64,000 bases of DNA from NCBI RefSeq assembly GCF_027497175.1, contig NZ_CP114901.1, positions 1,984,001 through 2,048,000 on the forward strand, given 5' to 3'. The translations under genes were made by a program, and so were the position numbers. The notes beneath the pieces were generated by a model. The model made no database searches, was not told where the DNA came from, and saw nothing but the letters and a program-made list of their open reading frames with translations. Below are positions 50,780 through 59,177 of this stretch, one piece after another (within the stretch, counting starts at the first letter, position 1; the number at the start of each line of letters is the position of its first letter). This DNA comes from Verrucosispora sp. WMMD573 (GTDB lineage: Bacteria; Actinomycetota; Actinomycetes; Mycobacteriales; Micromonosporaceae).

Positions 50780-51199
50780 GGTTGAGGTAAGCGGCCAGGC
50801 CGCCGAGTTCCTCGCTGGCGATGAAGACGATCCGCACGTTGAGGATGTTTTGCCTGCTCGATGTGGTGCCGCTCGATGGCAAGTGCCGCAGTGCCGGCGA
50901 AGACCCGGGCGAGGGCCAGGTCGGTGTCCTGCGGCACGCGCGGAGTGCGGTGGTACAGCCTGCTTGACCTGGGTGGTCTCCACGCCGATCACACGGATGC
51001 CGCGCACGGTGCTGCCGGCGTCCCGACGCGGCTCGTAGGTGAAGTCGAAGTACGTCTCCCGCGCGTGCGGCCCGGTGCCCAGCACGACGCGGGCGTCCCG
51101 GCCGGTGTAGGGCTCACCCGTGCGGTAGACCTCGTCGAGCAGGTCGATGAAGCCCTGAGCAGCCAGTTCGGGCAGCACCACGGTGTCGGCAGGCGGCAT
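50780..51199 (-). pseudogene. Decayed PAS/GAF sensor gene
   Basis: Three minus-strand frames carry consecutive pieces. From 51199 a PAS segment reads LPELAAQGFIDLLDEVYRTG, then ARETYFDFTYEPRRDA and VRGIRVIGVETTQ. From about 50937 another frame reads DTDLALARVFAGTAALAIER, which resembles the last helix of a GAF domain. A third frame ends IVFIASEELGGLAAYLNR with a stop at 50780. The conserved N-terminal PAS half is missing. Its ATG overlaps the stop of the NDH-2 gene, so a truncated PAS peptide could still be made. It looks like a sensor or SpoIIE-type phosphatase gene broken by frameshifts and deletion. Confidence 0.55.
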
Positions 51200-52497
51200 C
51201 AGTGGCGGACGAGTTCCGGGGCGGCGGTGTCCAGCGGCACCGCGGCGCCGGGCACGAGACCGAGCTGGACGCTGGGTCGAGAGCCGACGGCCGCGAAGAT
51301 CCAGTCGGCGGCGGTGCGGGCGCGGTTCGCCGGTAGCGACAGCAGGTGGTAGCCACGGGCCACGACTCGGGCCGGCAGACCGGACAGCGGCACGTGCAAG
51401 GGGTTGGCGGTGGCCTGCCAGCCGCCAAGGTCGACCACGAAGCCGAGGTCGCGGTGCCGATATGGCCGGAGCCTGCCGACACCGTAGGAGGCGGCGATAT
51501 TGTCGGCGGCGAGGCGGCCCTGCCGGACGGCGTGCTGAGCGGTCATCGGGGTGATCTCGCCGGGGCGGGCCGGGTCCGGCACGGCGGCGGCGTCACCACA
51601 GGCAAGGATCTCGGGATGACCGGGCACGGCCAGGTGCTCGTCGACGGTGATCCGTCCCCTGGTGGTGGGCAGGCCGGTGGCCTCGACGAGTGGGTCGGGT
51701 CGCACGCCGACGCACCACACCAGGGTGCGGGACGCCACGAACCGGCCGTCGGAGAGATGGACCCCGTCCGCCGTGGCCTCGGTGACGGACGTACCCAGGC
51801 ACACCTCGATCCCGCGCTGGCGCAGTACGCGCCCGGCGACGGCCGACATGCGTTCGGCGAGGCCGGGCAGCACCCGGTCGGCGGTGTCCAGCAGCAGCCA
51901 GCGCGGCCGGATCCCGGCGAGCCTCGGGTGGTGACGGATTATCTCGTCGGTGAAGAGCTGGCCCTGGGCAGCTACCTCGGTGCCGGTGTATCCGGCGCCG
52001 ACGACCACGAAGGTGCAGCGCGCTTCCCGCTCGGCCGGGTCGTCGGTGGTGTCGGCCAGCTCGATCTGCTGGATCAGCCGCTCCCGCAGATGCAGCGCCT
52101 CGGGGATGCCGCGGAAGCCGTGGGCGTGGTCGGCGACACCGGGGATCGGCAACAGCTTGTTGACGCTGCCGGCGGCGAGGACCAGGCGGTGATAGGACAG
52201 TCGACGAGTTCGTCCCTCGGGGTCCACGTAGGAAACAGCCCGACCGTCGACGTCGATGCCGTCGACCTCGCCGAGGACCACCTGCACCCCGGGCAGGGTG
52301 TCGGCAAGCGGCACGGTGACCCGACGCGGGTCCAACACCCCACCGGAGACCTCCGGCAGCAGCGGTAGGTAGAGGAAGTAGTCGGTCGGGTTGACCAGCA
52401 CCACGTCGGCCTTACCGCGTGAGACGCGGGCCAGGCGGCGGGCGGCGTGGAAGCCGGCGAATCCCGCGCCGACGATGACGATCCTGGGTCGGGCCAT
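51199..52497 (-). CDS. ndh: Type II NADH dehydrogenase-like FAD oxidoreductase
   Basis: A 432-residue flavoprotein that would pass electrons from NADH to quinone at the membrane. The FAD-binding GAGFAGFHAARRL starts at residue 9, the NAD-binding GAGYTGTEVAAQ lies near 166, and the second FAD contact is EILACGDAAAVPDPARPG near 300. A C-terminal amphipathic helix that could attach it to the membrane is weakly visible (YHLLSLPANRARTAADWIF). ATG 52497 has GAGAGGG upstream. Distinction from related carotenoid or pyridine-nucleotide oxidoreductases is not certain. Confidence 0.87.
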   Translation of the reverse strand: MARPRIVIVGAGFAGFHAARRLARVSRGKADVVLVNPTDYFLYLPLLPEVSGGVLDPRRVTVPLADTLPGVQVVLGEVDGIDVDGRAVSYVDPEGRTRRLSYHRLVLAAGSVNKLLPIPGVADHAHGFRGIPEALHLRERLIQQIELADTTDDPAEREARCTFVVVGAGYTGTEVAAQGQLFTDEIIRHHPRLAGIRPRWLLLDTADRVLPGLAERMSAVAGRVLRQRGIEVCLGTSVTEATADGVHLSDGRFVASRTLVWCVGVRPDPLVEATGLPTTRGRITVDEHLAVPGHPEILACGDAAAVPDPARPGEITPMTAQHAVRQGRLAADNIAASYGVGRLRPYRHRDLGFVVDLGGWQATANPLHVPLSGLPARVVARGYHLLSLPANRARTAADWIFAAVGSRPSVQLGLVPGAAVPLDTAAPELVRH

Positions 52498-52551
52498 GAC
52501 GGGTCCCTCTCAACGGTCGGCTGTCGTTCTTCGTCCCGTTCAAGAGGTAAC

Positions 52552-52858
52552 CCCGGAAGCTTCGGAGAAACGCCCGAGCCGGGCATGCGTCCGGGAATCG
52601 TCCTCGGTCACGAGGCCGTCGGCGGCTTTGACGGCCTGCAAGCGGAGCACGCCGAGGTGGTCAACTTCAACGCCGAGGATCCGGTGCAGACGATCGTGGA
52701 GATGACCGGCGGCCGAGCAAGCCGACCAGCAGGCGCAGCAGTTCGACAAGGAAGTTCGGCAGGTCGCCCCGGTGACCGACCCGGCGTGGGCGCTGAAGGC
52801 GTACCGCGAGTTTCAGGACCGAGACCCCGGCTGGCTGAAGGTCGCCCTCGCCACCTGA
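52552..52858 (+). pseudogene. Remnant of a zinc-dependent alcohol/formaldehyde dehydrogenase
   Basis: A plus frame reads TPEPGMRPGIVLGHEAVGG, then HAEVVNFNAEDPVQTIVEM, and after a frame change at about 52712 continues AEQADQQAQQFDKEVRQVAP and ends DPGWLKVALAT with a stop at 52858. These are three separate blocks of the glutathione-independent formaldehyde dehydrogenase-like ADH family (zinc-site GHE region, nucleotide domain, late insert). Most of the catalytic and Rossmann regions between them is deleted. A full family member has nearly 400 residues; about 100 remain. Confidence 0.65.
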
Positions 52859-52967
52859 ACCACCGATCACCATGCTTCCCGACCGGCCCCACGGGCCGGT
52901 CGGGAAGCCACAGCGCCGATTGTGGTCCTCGTCGATCTGGGCGCGACACCGCCGGCGGTGGCCGGTG

Positions 52968-53402
52968 CTACTTCTTCCGGGCCCGGGTGGTGGCGCGGGC
53001 GTTGGCCTTCTCGATTGCCTGTACCTCGTCGTCCTTGTTCAGGTCCTCCGGCTGGTCGATACCGACCCGGTGGGCGACGTCGTCGAGGTGGCCCTTGCTG
53101 GCGTTGGCGTCCACTCCCTGGGCGGTGTCGCGCCGTCCCCGCGCGGACTCGGGCGTACCCTGCGCGGCCTGCGGGTCCGAGGGGCCCTTGTGCTCCTTGG
53201 GCTCCCAGTGGTCGCCGACCTTCTCGTGGGTGTGCTTCAGCGAGGCGTACGCGGCGCGGTGGGCTCGCTCGCCGTCGCCGTAGGACTCCTCGGCCGACTC
53301 CAGGGTCTTCTTGTAGGTCCGGACCGCCTTGTCGTCGGAACGCGCAATCGTCGACGGCACGTCGTCGCGCATCTCCTCGGCCTGTTCGTGCTTGTCAGGC
53401 AT
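52968..53402 (-). CDS. ChaB family protein
   Basis: A 144-residue hydrophilic protein. The N-terminal 60 residues form a ChaB domain (DDVPSTIARSDDKAVRTYKK, then AAYASLKHTHEKVGDHWEPK); the C-terminus is a charged, Lys-rich extension. ChaB in E. coli was linked to the ChaA cation antiporter, though its role is unclear. In actinobacteria such proteins are often annotated as stress or DNA-binding-like. ATG 53402 follows AGGAGAGG; a TTG at 53408 is unlikely. Confidence 0.85.
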   Translation of the reverse strand: MPDKHEQAEEMRDDVPSTIARSDDKAVRTYKKTLESAEESYGDGERAHRAAYASLKHTHEKVGDHWEPKEHKGPSDPQAAQGTPESARGRRDTAQGVDANASKGHLDDVAHRVGIDQPEDLNKDDEVQAIEKANARATTRARKK

Positions 53403-53593
53403 GACCAAGTCCTCTCCTGGGTGATGCCGGCGACGTGGTTACCTCGCCGGAGCGGTAGCACGTTGAGACGCATGAAAGGTGCATGCCCGGCCAGTGCAGC
53501 GGGAAACACCTGAAGATGGGCGGTGGCTGGTCCCGCAAAGCCGGACAGACAGCGGTGACGAAGCGGGTGGTGCCGGCACCACCCGCTCCTCGC

Positions 53594-54001
53594 TCAGGCG
53601 ATGGTGGCCAGCAGGTCGAGGCAGGCCCGCTCGCAGGCGCGGCACGCATCGGCGCAGATCCGGCAGTGCTCGTGCTTGTCGGCGTGAGCGGCGCACTCGT
53701 CCCCGCACGACTTGCAGGCCGTGACGCACGCCTCCAACAGGGTACGGCTGATGTTCGCGTCGTAGCCGGTGTGTCGGGACAGCACCCGTGCGGTGGCCGC
53801 GCAGATGTCGGCACAGTCCAGGTTCGTCCGGACACACTTGGTCAGTTCGGCGCCCATGTCCTCGCTGAGGCAGGCGTCCGCGCACGCGGTGCAGGCGTGC
53901 GCGCAGTCGTTGAGAGCGTCGATGGTGGCCGCCAGCTTCGTCCGGTCCAGGTTGATCGACTTCGGGTATGTCTCCAGCATGGGCATCGTGGTGCTCGGCA
54001 T
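53594..54001 (-). CDS. Four-helix-bundle copper storage protein (Csp family)
   Basis: A 135-residue Cys-rich protein with about 19 cysteines arranged in C-x3-C-x2-C and C-x2-C patterns down four helices: CAHACTACADAC, CVRTNLDCADICA, CVTACKSCGDECAAH and CRICADACRACERAC. This is the Csp3/DUF326 family, in which Cys thiols line the core of the bundle and store many Cu(I) ions. There is no signal peptide, so it is a cytosolic form. ATG 54001 has GAGAGGAG upstream. It lies away from the csoR and copB clusters and no CsoR palindrome is evident immediately upstream. Confidence 0.93.
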   Translation of the reverse strand: MPSTTMPMLETYPKSINLDRTKLAATIDALNDCAHACTACADACLSEDMGAELTKCVRTNLDCADICAATARVLSRHTGYDANISRTLLEACVTACKSCGDECAAHADKHEHCRICADACRACERACLDLLATIA

Positions 54002-54444
54002 CGGGCACTCCTCTCTGTCGGTTTCTGGTGGCGCTCGGATCAACCGATCGCCTGGCAGCGAGCGGCGGAACTGGTCGCGGTAGCAGTCGAGGAAGCCGTC
54101 GCGAAAGGCGTCTCTGTCGTCACCTTTCCCGGCGCGGCCAGCGCAAACCTCCATCGGGAGCCGCGTTGCGCTGGCCCAGGTCGCTCAGTGACGCGGCCAG
54201 CCCGCGGAGTCCGGTCACCAGGACCGCCAGGAGTACGACGGACAGCACGATCAGCCGTCCGGCCGGCGTGAACGCGGTTGCGGCCCCTGGCGCAACCGCG
54301 TCCAACAGCGGGTCGACCGTTCCTGGCTGGGCCGTCCGACGAGCCCGGCGGCTTGGACCGCACAGCCGCCGGCCAGCGCGAAGCCGTACCGATTGGTTGC
54401 CGCGACCCGGTATGGGCGAGGCGTTCGTGGAAGGGGGTCCACCG

Positions 54445-54585
54445 CTACGCCACGGTGCTGCGGGTCGCGGCGAGTTCGGGGAAGGCATCCTCTAAGCGTT
54501 GGCGGAGCTGGGGTGGCAGCCAGAGGGTGGGCCAGAGCCGCCGGAGCAGGTCGGCGTCGAGCCAGGCGTCGAGATCAATTCAGGA
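54445..54585 (-). pseudogene. C-terminal fragment of an unknown protein
   Basis: The minus frame from about 54585 reads DLDAWLDADLLRRLWPTLWL, then PPQLRQRLEDAFPELAATR and a stop at 54445. It looks like the ordered C-terminus of a real protein, with an in-frame stop just upstream and no start. The surrounding gap 54002-54762 has no intact gene. One minus frame (about 54120-54350) has a single hydrophobic segment, RLIVLSVVLLAVLVTGL, that may be another remnant. I cannot name either parent. Confidence 0.4.
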
Positions 54586-54762
54586 ACTGGCTGGAACGCG
54601 CCAGCTTGGTCGTGGCGATGATCAGAAGCGCTGCGGCTGCGGTCCGTCGGGGCACCGGTGGGTCACGAGCACGCCGGCGTCAGCGCGGAATCTGGCTCTG
54701 CTGTGACCGCCGTCAGTGTCTTGGCGGGGGAGCGAGGTAGGGCCCGATGAACCGAGCCCCGC

Positions 54763-55638
54763 TCATGCCTCGCCGGACCCGCGGAGGGCCGGATCGTTGC
54801 TCGATGCGGCCCAGCTCGACAGGAGACGGAGGGCGTCGGCGGTCGGGGTGCCGGGTGCGGCGCTGTAGGCGGTGAGGGTGAGTCCTGGGTCGGCGGGCAT
54901 CGGCATGGCCTCGAAGTTCAGGTCGAGGAGTCCCACCACCGGGTGGCGGAAGGTTTTGAGGCCGGTGTGGTGCAGGCGGACGTTGTGGGCTCCCCAGCGG
55001 GTGCGGAAGTCGTCGCTACGGGTGGCGAGTTCGCCGATGAGATTGCTCAGATCCTTGTCGTAGGGATCTCGGCCCGCTTCGGTGCGTAACAGTGCCACGG
55101 TGGTGTCGGCCGCCGCCTCCCAGTTCGGGTAGAGCTGCGGGGCTCGTGCGTCGAGGAAGCAGAACCGGGCCAGGTTCACCGGTCGGACCGGTGCCTGGAA
55201 GGCGGGCAGGTAGAGCGCCTCGGCGAGGTGGTTGGCGGCGACGATGTCGAGGCGCCCGTTGCGGACGAAGGCGGGCGCGTCTGTCATTGCCTCGAGTAGA
55301 TGCAGGGTGGCGGGGCGGATCTGTTTGGTGGGCCGCCGGCGTGCCCGCGGGTTGGTGTTTGCGGCGCGGGCGAGGTCGTACAGGTGGGAGCGCTCCGCCT
55401 CGTCCAGCTGCAGTGCCCGGCACAGGGCGTCCAGCACGCTGTCGGAGACGCCGGACAGGTTCCCGCGTTCGAGGCGGGTGTAGTAGTCGGGGCTGACCCC
55501 GGCGAGCATGGCCACCTCGGCGCGACGCAGGCCCGGCACCCGCCGGCTGCCGCCGAAGTCCGGCAGACCGGCCCGCTCGGGCGTGATCTTGGCCCGGCGC
55601 GTCGCGAGGAACTCGCGAATGTCAGCTCTGTTGTCCAC
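54763..55638 (-). CDS. XRE/MmyB-like transcriptional regulator
   Basis: A 291-residue regulator. Residues 10-85 contain a helix-turn-helix preceded by ERAGLPDFGGSRRVPGLRRA and including VAMLAGVSPDYYTRLERGN, the conserved DNA-binding block of MmyB-type regulators. The C-terminal 180 residues form the PAS-like ligand domain with VAANHLAEALY, NLARFCFLD and the terminal RHPVVGLLDLNFEAM. In streptomycetes such regulators bind fatty-acid ligands and control adjacent dehydrogenase or reductase genes. GTG 55638 is chosen. It is divergent from the cupin operon, about 180 bases away, and is the likely controller. Confidence 0.9.
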   Translation of the reverse strand: MDNRADIREFLATRRAKITPERAGLPDFGGSRRVPGLRRAEVAMLAGVSPDYYTRLERGNLSGVSDSVLDALCRALQLDEAERSHLYDLARAANTNPRARRRPTKQIRPATLHLLEAMTDAPAFVRNGRLDIVAANHLAEALYLPAFQAPVRPVNLARFCFLDARAPQLYPNWEAAADTTVALLRTEAGRDPYDKDLSNLIGELATRSDDFRTRWGAHNVRLHHTGLKTFRHPVVGLLDLNFEAMPMPADPGLTLTAYSAAPGTPTADALRLLSSWAASSNDPALRGSGEA

Positions 55639-55821
55639 CTCTGCGACGGTACGGGCTCGACCAGGCTGTCAGAGGGGCTCTGTCATTACCTGTTTCGACA
55701 ACCCCTCCCACGGGCCTTCGGCAGCCGCTTACATGGGTGACGTGACCCCGCTCCGCTGAATCGTTGGTGGTGATCGGAATGCAGGCCCAAAGCGCCTTCG
55801 TGCCTCCTGAGGAGAACTGAC

Positions 55822-56229
55822 ATGGAACTTCAGCCCGTGCGGCAGACCGCGAAGGCGCCCGCGCAGACGTTCACCGGCGACGTGTACCTGACGCCGATCT
55901 ACAACGGCACCGGGCCGTCGCGAATGACCGTCGCGCTGGTGCGGTTCGTCCCCGGTGCGCGGACCAACTGGCACTCCCACGCCGTCGGTCAAACCCTGCA
56001 CGTGACCGAGGGCGTCGGCCTGGTCGGAACCCGCGACGGTTCCGTGGTGCGGATCCACGCCGGTGAGACGGTGGTCTGCCCGCCCGGTGAGGAGCACTGG
56101 CACGGGGCCGCCGCCGACACGTTCATGAGCCACCTGGCAATGCTCGAGGCGGCCCCGGAGGGCGGCGACCCCACGACCTGGCTCGAACCGGTCACCGCCG
56201 AGGTCTACGAGCAGGCCAACAAGCACTGA
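55822..56229 (+). CDS. Cupin-domain protein
   Basis: A 135-residue single cupin. Motif 1 is GARTNWHSHAVGQTLHVTEG (two His, a Gln and a later His), motif 2 is PPGEEHWHGAAAD with His. It resembles the metal-dependent hydroxynitrile lyase-like cupins, which bind Mn or another metal in the barrel. ATG 55822 follows GAGGAG. A carboxymuconolactone decarboxylase-like gene follows after 22 bases and then an aldo-keto reductase, a combination frequently seen together in bacteria. Confidence 0.88.
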   Translation: MELQPVRQTAKAPAQTFTGDVYLTPIYNGTGPSRMTVALVRFVPGARTNWHSHAVGQTLHVTEGVGLVGTRDGSVVRIHAGETVVCPPGEEHWHGAAADTFMSHLAMLEAAPEGGDPTTWLEPVTAEVYEQANKH

Positions 56230-56251
56230 CAAACCCGGGGGAAGTCGATCC

Positions 56252-56899
56252 ATGGCGAACGAATCCGAGCTGAGCCCGCAACGGCAGGCGACCGCGGCGA
56301 TTGCCGCCTTCACCGCCACCGGCCAGCTGCCGCAGCTGCGCGACGCGCTTGCCGACGGTCTGGACGCCGGGCTGACCATCAGCGAGATCAACGAAATTCT
56401 GGTGCAGATGTACGCCTACGCGGGCTTCCCGCGCGCCCTCAACGGCCTCGGCACTTTCATGGCACTGCTTCAAGACCGCCACGGCGAGGGCATCGACGAC
56501 CCGGCCGGCGACCAGCCGACCCCGTTGCCCGCCGGCACCGACGTCCTCGCACTGGGCACCGAGAACCAGACCCGGCTCGCCGGTGCGCCGGTGCAGGGGC
56601 CACTGTTCGACTTCGCTCCCGCGATCGACCAGTTCCTCAAGGCGCACCTGTTCGGCGACATCTTCGCCCGCGACACCCTCGACTGGCAGAGCCGGGAGAT
56701 CGCCACCGTCGCCGCCCTGGCCAACCTCGACGGCGTCGAGGGCCAGTTGACGTCGCACCTCGGCATCGCGCTCAACAGCGGGCTGAGCCCGGCGGAACTG
56801 CGGGGCCTGGTCGCGGCGCTGCGCTCCCGCGTCGGCCCGGCCGCGGCCGACCGGGCCGGTGAACTGCTCGACCAGGTTCTGGCCGACAGCCGAAGCTGA
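56252..56899 (+). CDS. Carboxymuconolactone decarboxylase-like (AhpD-type) protein
   Basis: A 215-residue two-domain helical protein. Each half has a CMD-type segment: LTISEINEILVQMYAYAGFP (about residues 46-65) and DWQSREIATVAALANLDG with LSPAELRGLV. The AhpD C-x-x-C catalytic pair is absent, so peroxidase activity of the AhpD kind is not expected. ATG 56252 has GGGGGAAG upstream. It is the middle gene of the cupin to aldo-keto reductase operon; its reaction is unknown. Confidence 0.87.
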   Translation: MANESELSPQRQATAAIAAFTATGQLPQLRDALADGLDAGLTISEINEILVQMYAYAGFPRALNGLGTFMALLQDRHGEGIDDPAGDQPTPLPAGTDVLALGTENQTRLAGAPVQGPLFDFAPAIDQFLKAHLFGDIFARDTLDWQSREIATVAALANLDGVEGQLTSHLGIALNSGLSPAELRGLVAALRSRVGPAAADRAGELLDQVLADSRS

Positions 56900-56933
56900 G
56901 AACCGTTACCGCAACGAAGGAAGACAGGAGATC

Positions 56934-57788
56934 ATGACTTTCCACGAGACGTACACGATGTCCAACGGTGTGGCCATTCCCAAGCTGGGGCTGGGCACCT
57001 GGTTCATCGACGACGGCAAGGCGGCCCAAGCCGTTCGCGACGCCGTCGAGATCGGCTACCGCAACATCGACACCGCGCAGGCCTACGGCAACGAACACGG
57101 CGTCGGCGAGGGCGTCCGCACCAGCGGCATCGCCCGCGAAGAGCTGTTCGTGTCCACGAAGCTCGCCGCCGAGATCAAGAACTACGACGACGCGATGGCG
57201 GCCATCGACGGCTCGCTGCGGACTCTGGGCCTGGACCACATCGACCTGATGCTGATCCACGCCCCGCAGCCGTGGAACGACTTCCGCGGCGGTGACTACG
57301 CCGAGGGAAACCGCGAAGCCTGGCGTGCCCTCGAAGAGGGGCTCCGCGCGGGCAAGCTCCGCTCCATCGGGGTGTCGAACTTCCTGCGGGAGGACCTGGA
57401 GAACATCCTCGCGTCGTGCGCCGTCGCGCCACAGGTGAACCAGCTGCTCGTCCACCTCGGCAACACTCCCACCGAGCTGATGGCCTACTGCGAGAGCAAG
57501 AACATCCTCGTCGAGGCGTACTCGCCGATCGCGCACGGTGAGATGCTCAAGAACGCGGACGTCGCCGCGGTGGCGGAGAAGTACGGCGTGAGTGTGCCGC
57601 AACTGTGCATCCGCTACACCCTGCAGCTGGGCACCGTATCGCTGCCCAAGACCGCCAACCCCGAGCACATGCGCAGCAACGCCCAGCTCGACTTCGTCGT
57701 CTCCGACGAGGACATGGACCTGCTGCGGAACATGGTTCAGCGGGACTACGGCGAGCACAGCGTCTTCCCCGTCTACAGCGGCAGATGA
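56934..57788 (+). CDS. Aldo/keto reductase
   Basis: A 284-residue NADPH-dependent oxidoreductase with a TIM barrel. Catalytic residues are Asp in GYRNIDTAQAYGNE together with the Tyr of AQAYG, Lys in VSTKLAAEI, and His in LMLIHAPQP. The NADPH-binding end is VSLPKTANPEHMRSN. It belongs to the 2,5-diketo-D-gluconate reductase-like group. ATG 56934 has GGAG at seven bases. It closes the operon with the cupin and CMD-like genes, which suggests reduction of a carbonyl made or sensed by that pathway. Confidence 0.93.
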   Translation: MTFHETYTMSNGVAIPKLGLGTWFIDDGKAAQAVRDAVEIGYRNIDTAQAYGNEHGVGEGVRTSGIAREELFVSTKLAAEIKNYDDAMAAIDGSLRTLGLDHIDLMLIHAPQPWNDFRGGDYAEGNREAWRALEEGLRAGKLRSIGVSNFLREDLENILASCAVAPQVNQLLVHLGNTPTELMAYCESKNILVEAYSPIAHGEMLKNADVAAVAEKYGVSVPQLCIRYTLQLGTVSLPKTANPEHMRSNAQLDFVVSDEDMDLLRNMVQRDYGEHSVFPVYSGR

Positions 57789-58099
57789 CCAACCCGCGGC
57801 GGTGACCGTCCCGACGGGGAGCGGTGTACGACCACCATGCCGGGGCCGCCGCCGCGGCCAGGCCGGCGAGGAGTTGAAGTTCGCCCCGACCACGGAGGCG
57901 GTCCCGCCCGGATGGACCCGAAAGACCTCGTCTCGGGCGAACATGCCAGTCAGCCCACGAAACTAGGCGCAGCGTGCTTGGCTTCGTAGGCCCCGGCATT
58001 CGGGTTATCCCGCACCGGCCAATGTGTGGCGTGCGGCAGTCGGAAGCTTGTTGAGCCGCAGTCGCGGTCTGCCGGTGGGAAGGGCGGCGCCAGGCCCGG
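57789..58099. other. Intergenic, no supported gene
   Basis: 311 bases between the convergent aldo-keto reductase and LysR genes. A minus-strand open segment starting MFARDEVFRVHPGG is short, merges with a shadow frame and is not supported as a gene. No strong hairpin was found near either stop. Confidence 0.5.
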
Positions 58100-58987
58100 C
58101 TAGGTCGTTTGCTGCGCCTTCGTGAGGACTTGGAGGAAGGCGCGTACCAGGGCATTCTCTCCGCCCTTGCGCCACACCGGCGCGTAGCGCAGCACCGGTC
58201 CGTCGGTGATGGGCAGGAAGGTGATGTCGCCTCGTTGCCGGGTGGCTTTCACGTCCGATCCGATCGGGGACACGACGCTGCCGCCGGCGATCGCTTGGAA
58301 GGCCTCCTCAAGGGTGACGATGCCCAGTCCGCGCCGGACGGGCCGCCCGGCCGGGGTGGTGGACGGGGTGTGCGCCTCCCACACGTAGTCCGGAATGGGT
58401 CCCTCGGGGTAGACCACCGGATGATCGCCGAGATCCTCCAGCTCGACGCTGCCCCGGCCGGCCAGCGGATGACCGGCGGCCACCGCCAGCACCAGCTTCT
58501 CGCGGTGCAGGACCGGCCCGACTGTGAGGTCGGGCTCGCGGATCGGCAGCCAGAGAATTCCGATGTCGACCGTACCGGCCCGCAGCGGCCCGAGCGGGTC
58601 GGTCGGCAGGATCTCGCGCAGGCGCAGCTCGCACTGCGGGTGCCGCTGCCGGAACAGGTCGAGGACGGCCTCGACCGACTGGTAGTGGGTGGCCATGGTG
58701 CCGACGGTCAGCGTGCCGGCCTGGCCACGGGCGGTGGCGGTGGCCTCCTCGATGCCGGAGATGATCTCGCTATAGCCGGCGCGCAGACGGTCGCGCAGCC
58801 GCTCGCCGAGCGGGGTGAGCCGAACGGCGCGGCTCGTCCGCTCGAACAGGCCCCCGCCGATCCGGCGTTCCTGCTGTTTGATCGACTGACTGACCCGCGA
58901 TTGGGACACGTGCAGACGCTCGGCCGTGCGACCGAAGTGAAGCTCTTCGGTCAGCGTCAGGAAGATCTCGATGTCGCGCAGTTCCAC
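58100..58987 (-). CDS. LysR-family transcriptional regulator
   Basis: A 295-residue LysR regulator. The winged helix covers residues 1-60 (MELRDIEIFLTLTEELHFGR with the recognition helix VSQSRVSQSIKQQERRIGG). The effector domain begins at about 90 and has two lobes (TLTVGTMATHYQSVE, VDIGILWLPIREPDL, KLVLAVAAGHPLAGRG). GTG 58987 has GGTAGGG eight bases upstream. It faces the aldo-keto reductase operon at its 3' end and is divergent from the GNAT gene at 59178; either could be its target. Confidence 0.92.
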   Translation of the reverse strand: MELRDIEIFLTLTEELHFGRTAERLHVSQSRVSQSIKQQERRIGGGLFERTSRAVRLTPLGERLRDRLRAGYSEIISGIEEATATARGQAGTLTVGTMATHYQSVEAVLDLFRQRHPQCELRLREILPTDPLGPLRAGTVDIGILWLPIREPDLTVGPVLHREKLVLAVAAGHPLAGRGSVELEDLGDHPVVYPEGPIPDYVWEAHTPSTTPAGRPVRRGLGIVTLEEAFQAIAGGSVVSPIGSDVKATRQRGDITFLPITDGPVLRYAPVWRKGGENALVRAFLQVLTKAQQTT

Positions 58988-59177
58988 CAGACGGCCCTAC
59001 CTTCGATCATTGCGGCCTGGGATTGGGCAGTCTACGGCCGCGGCGAGACCGGGCGGCGCGGGCGTGGCTCGGACCACCGGCCGTCACAGGTTCTGTCGTC
59101 GATCGATCACCGCTGGCTAATGCGGCGATGCGATCTTGTGCATTGTTCGGCCGGGGCGGCCGGGCGATGGTGGACGC

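Noticed and set aside
54590..54750. Possible transposase C-terminus on the plus strand (RNWLERASLVVAMIRSA)
   Set aside because: The similarity is too short and imprecise to name a family, and no inverted repeats or other transposase segments flank it.
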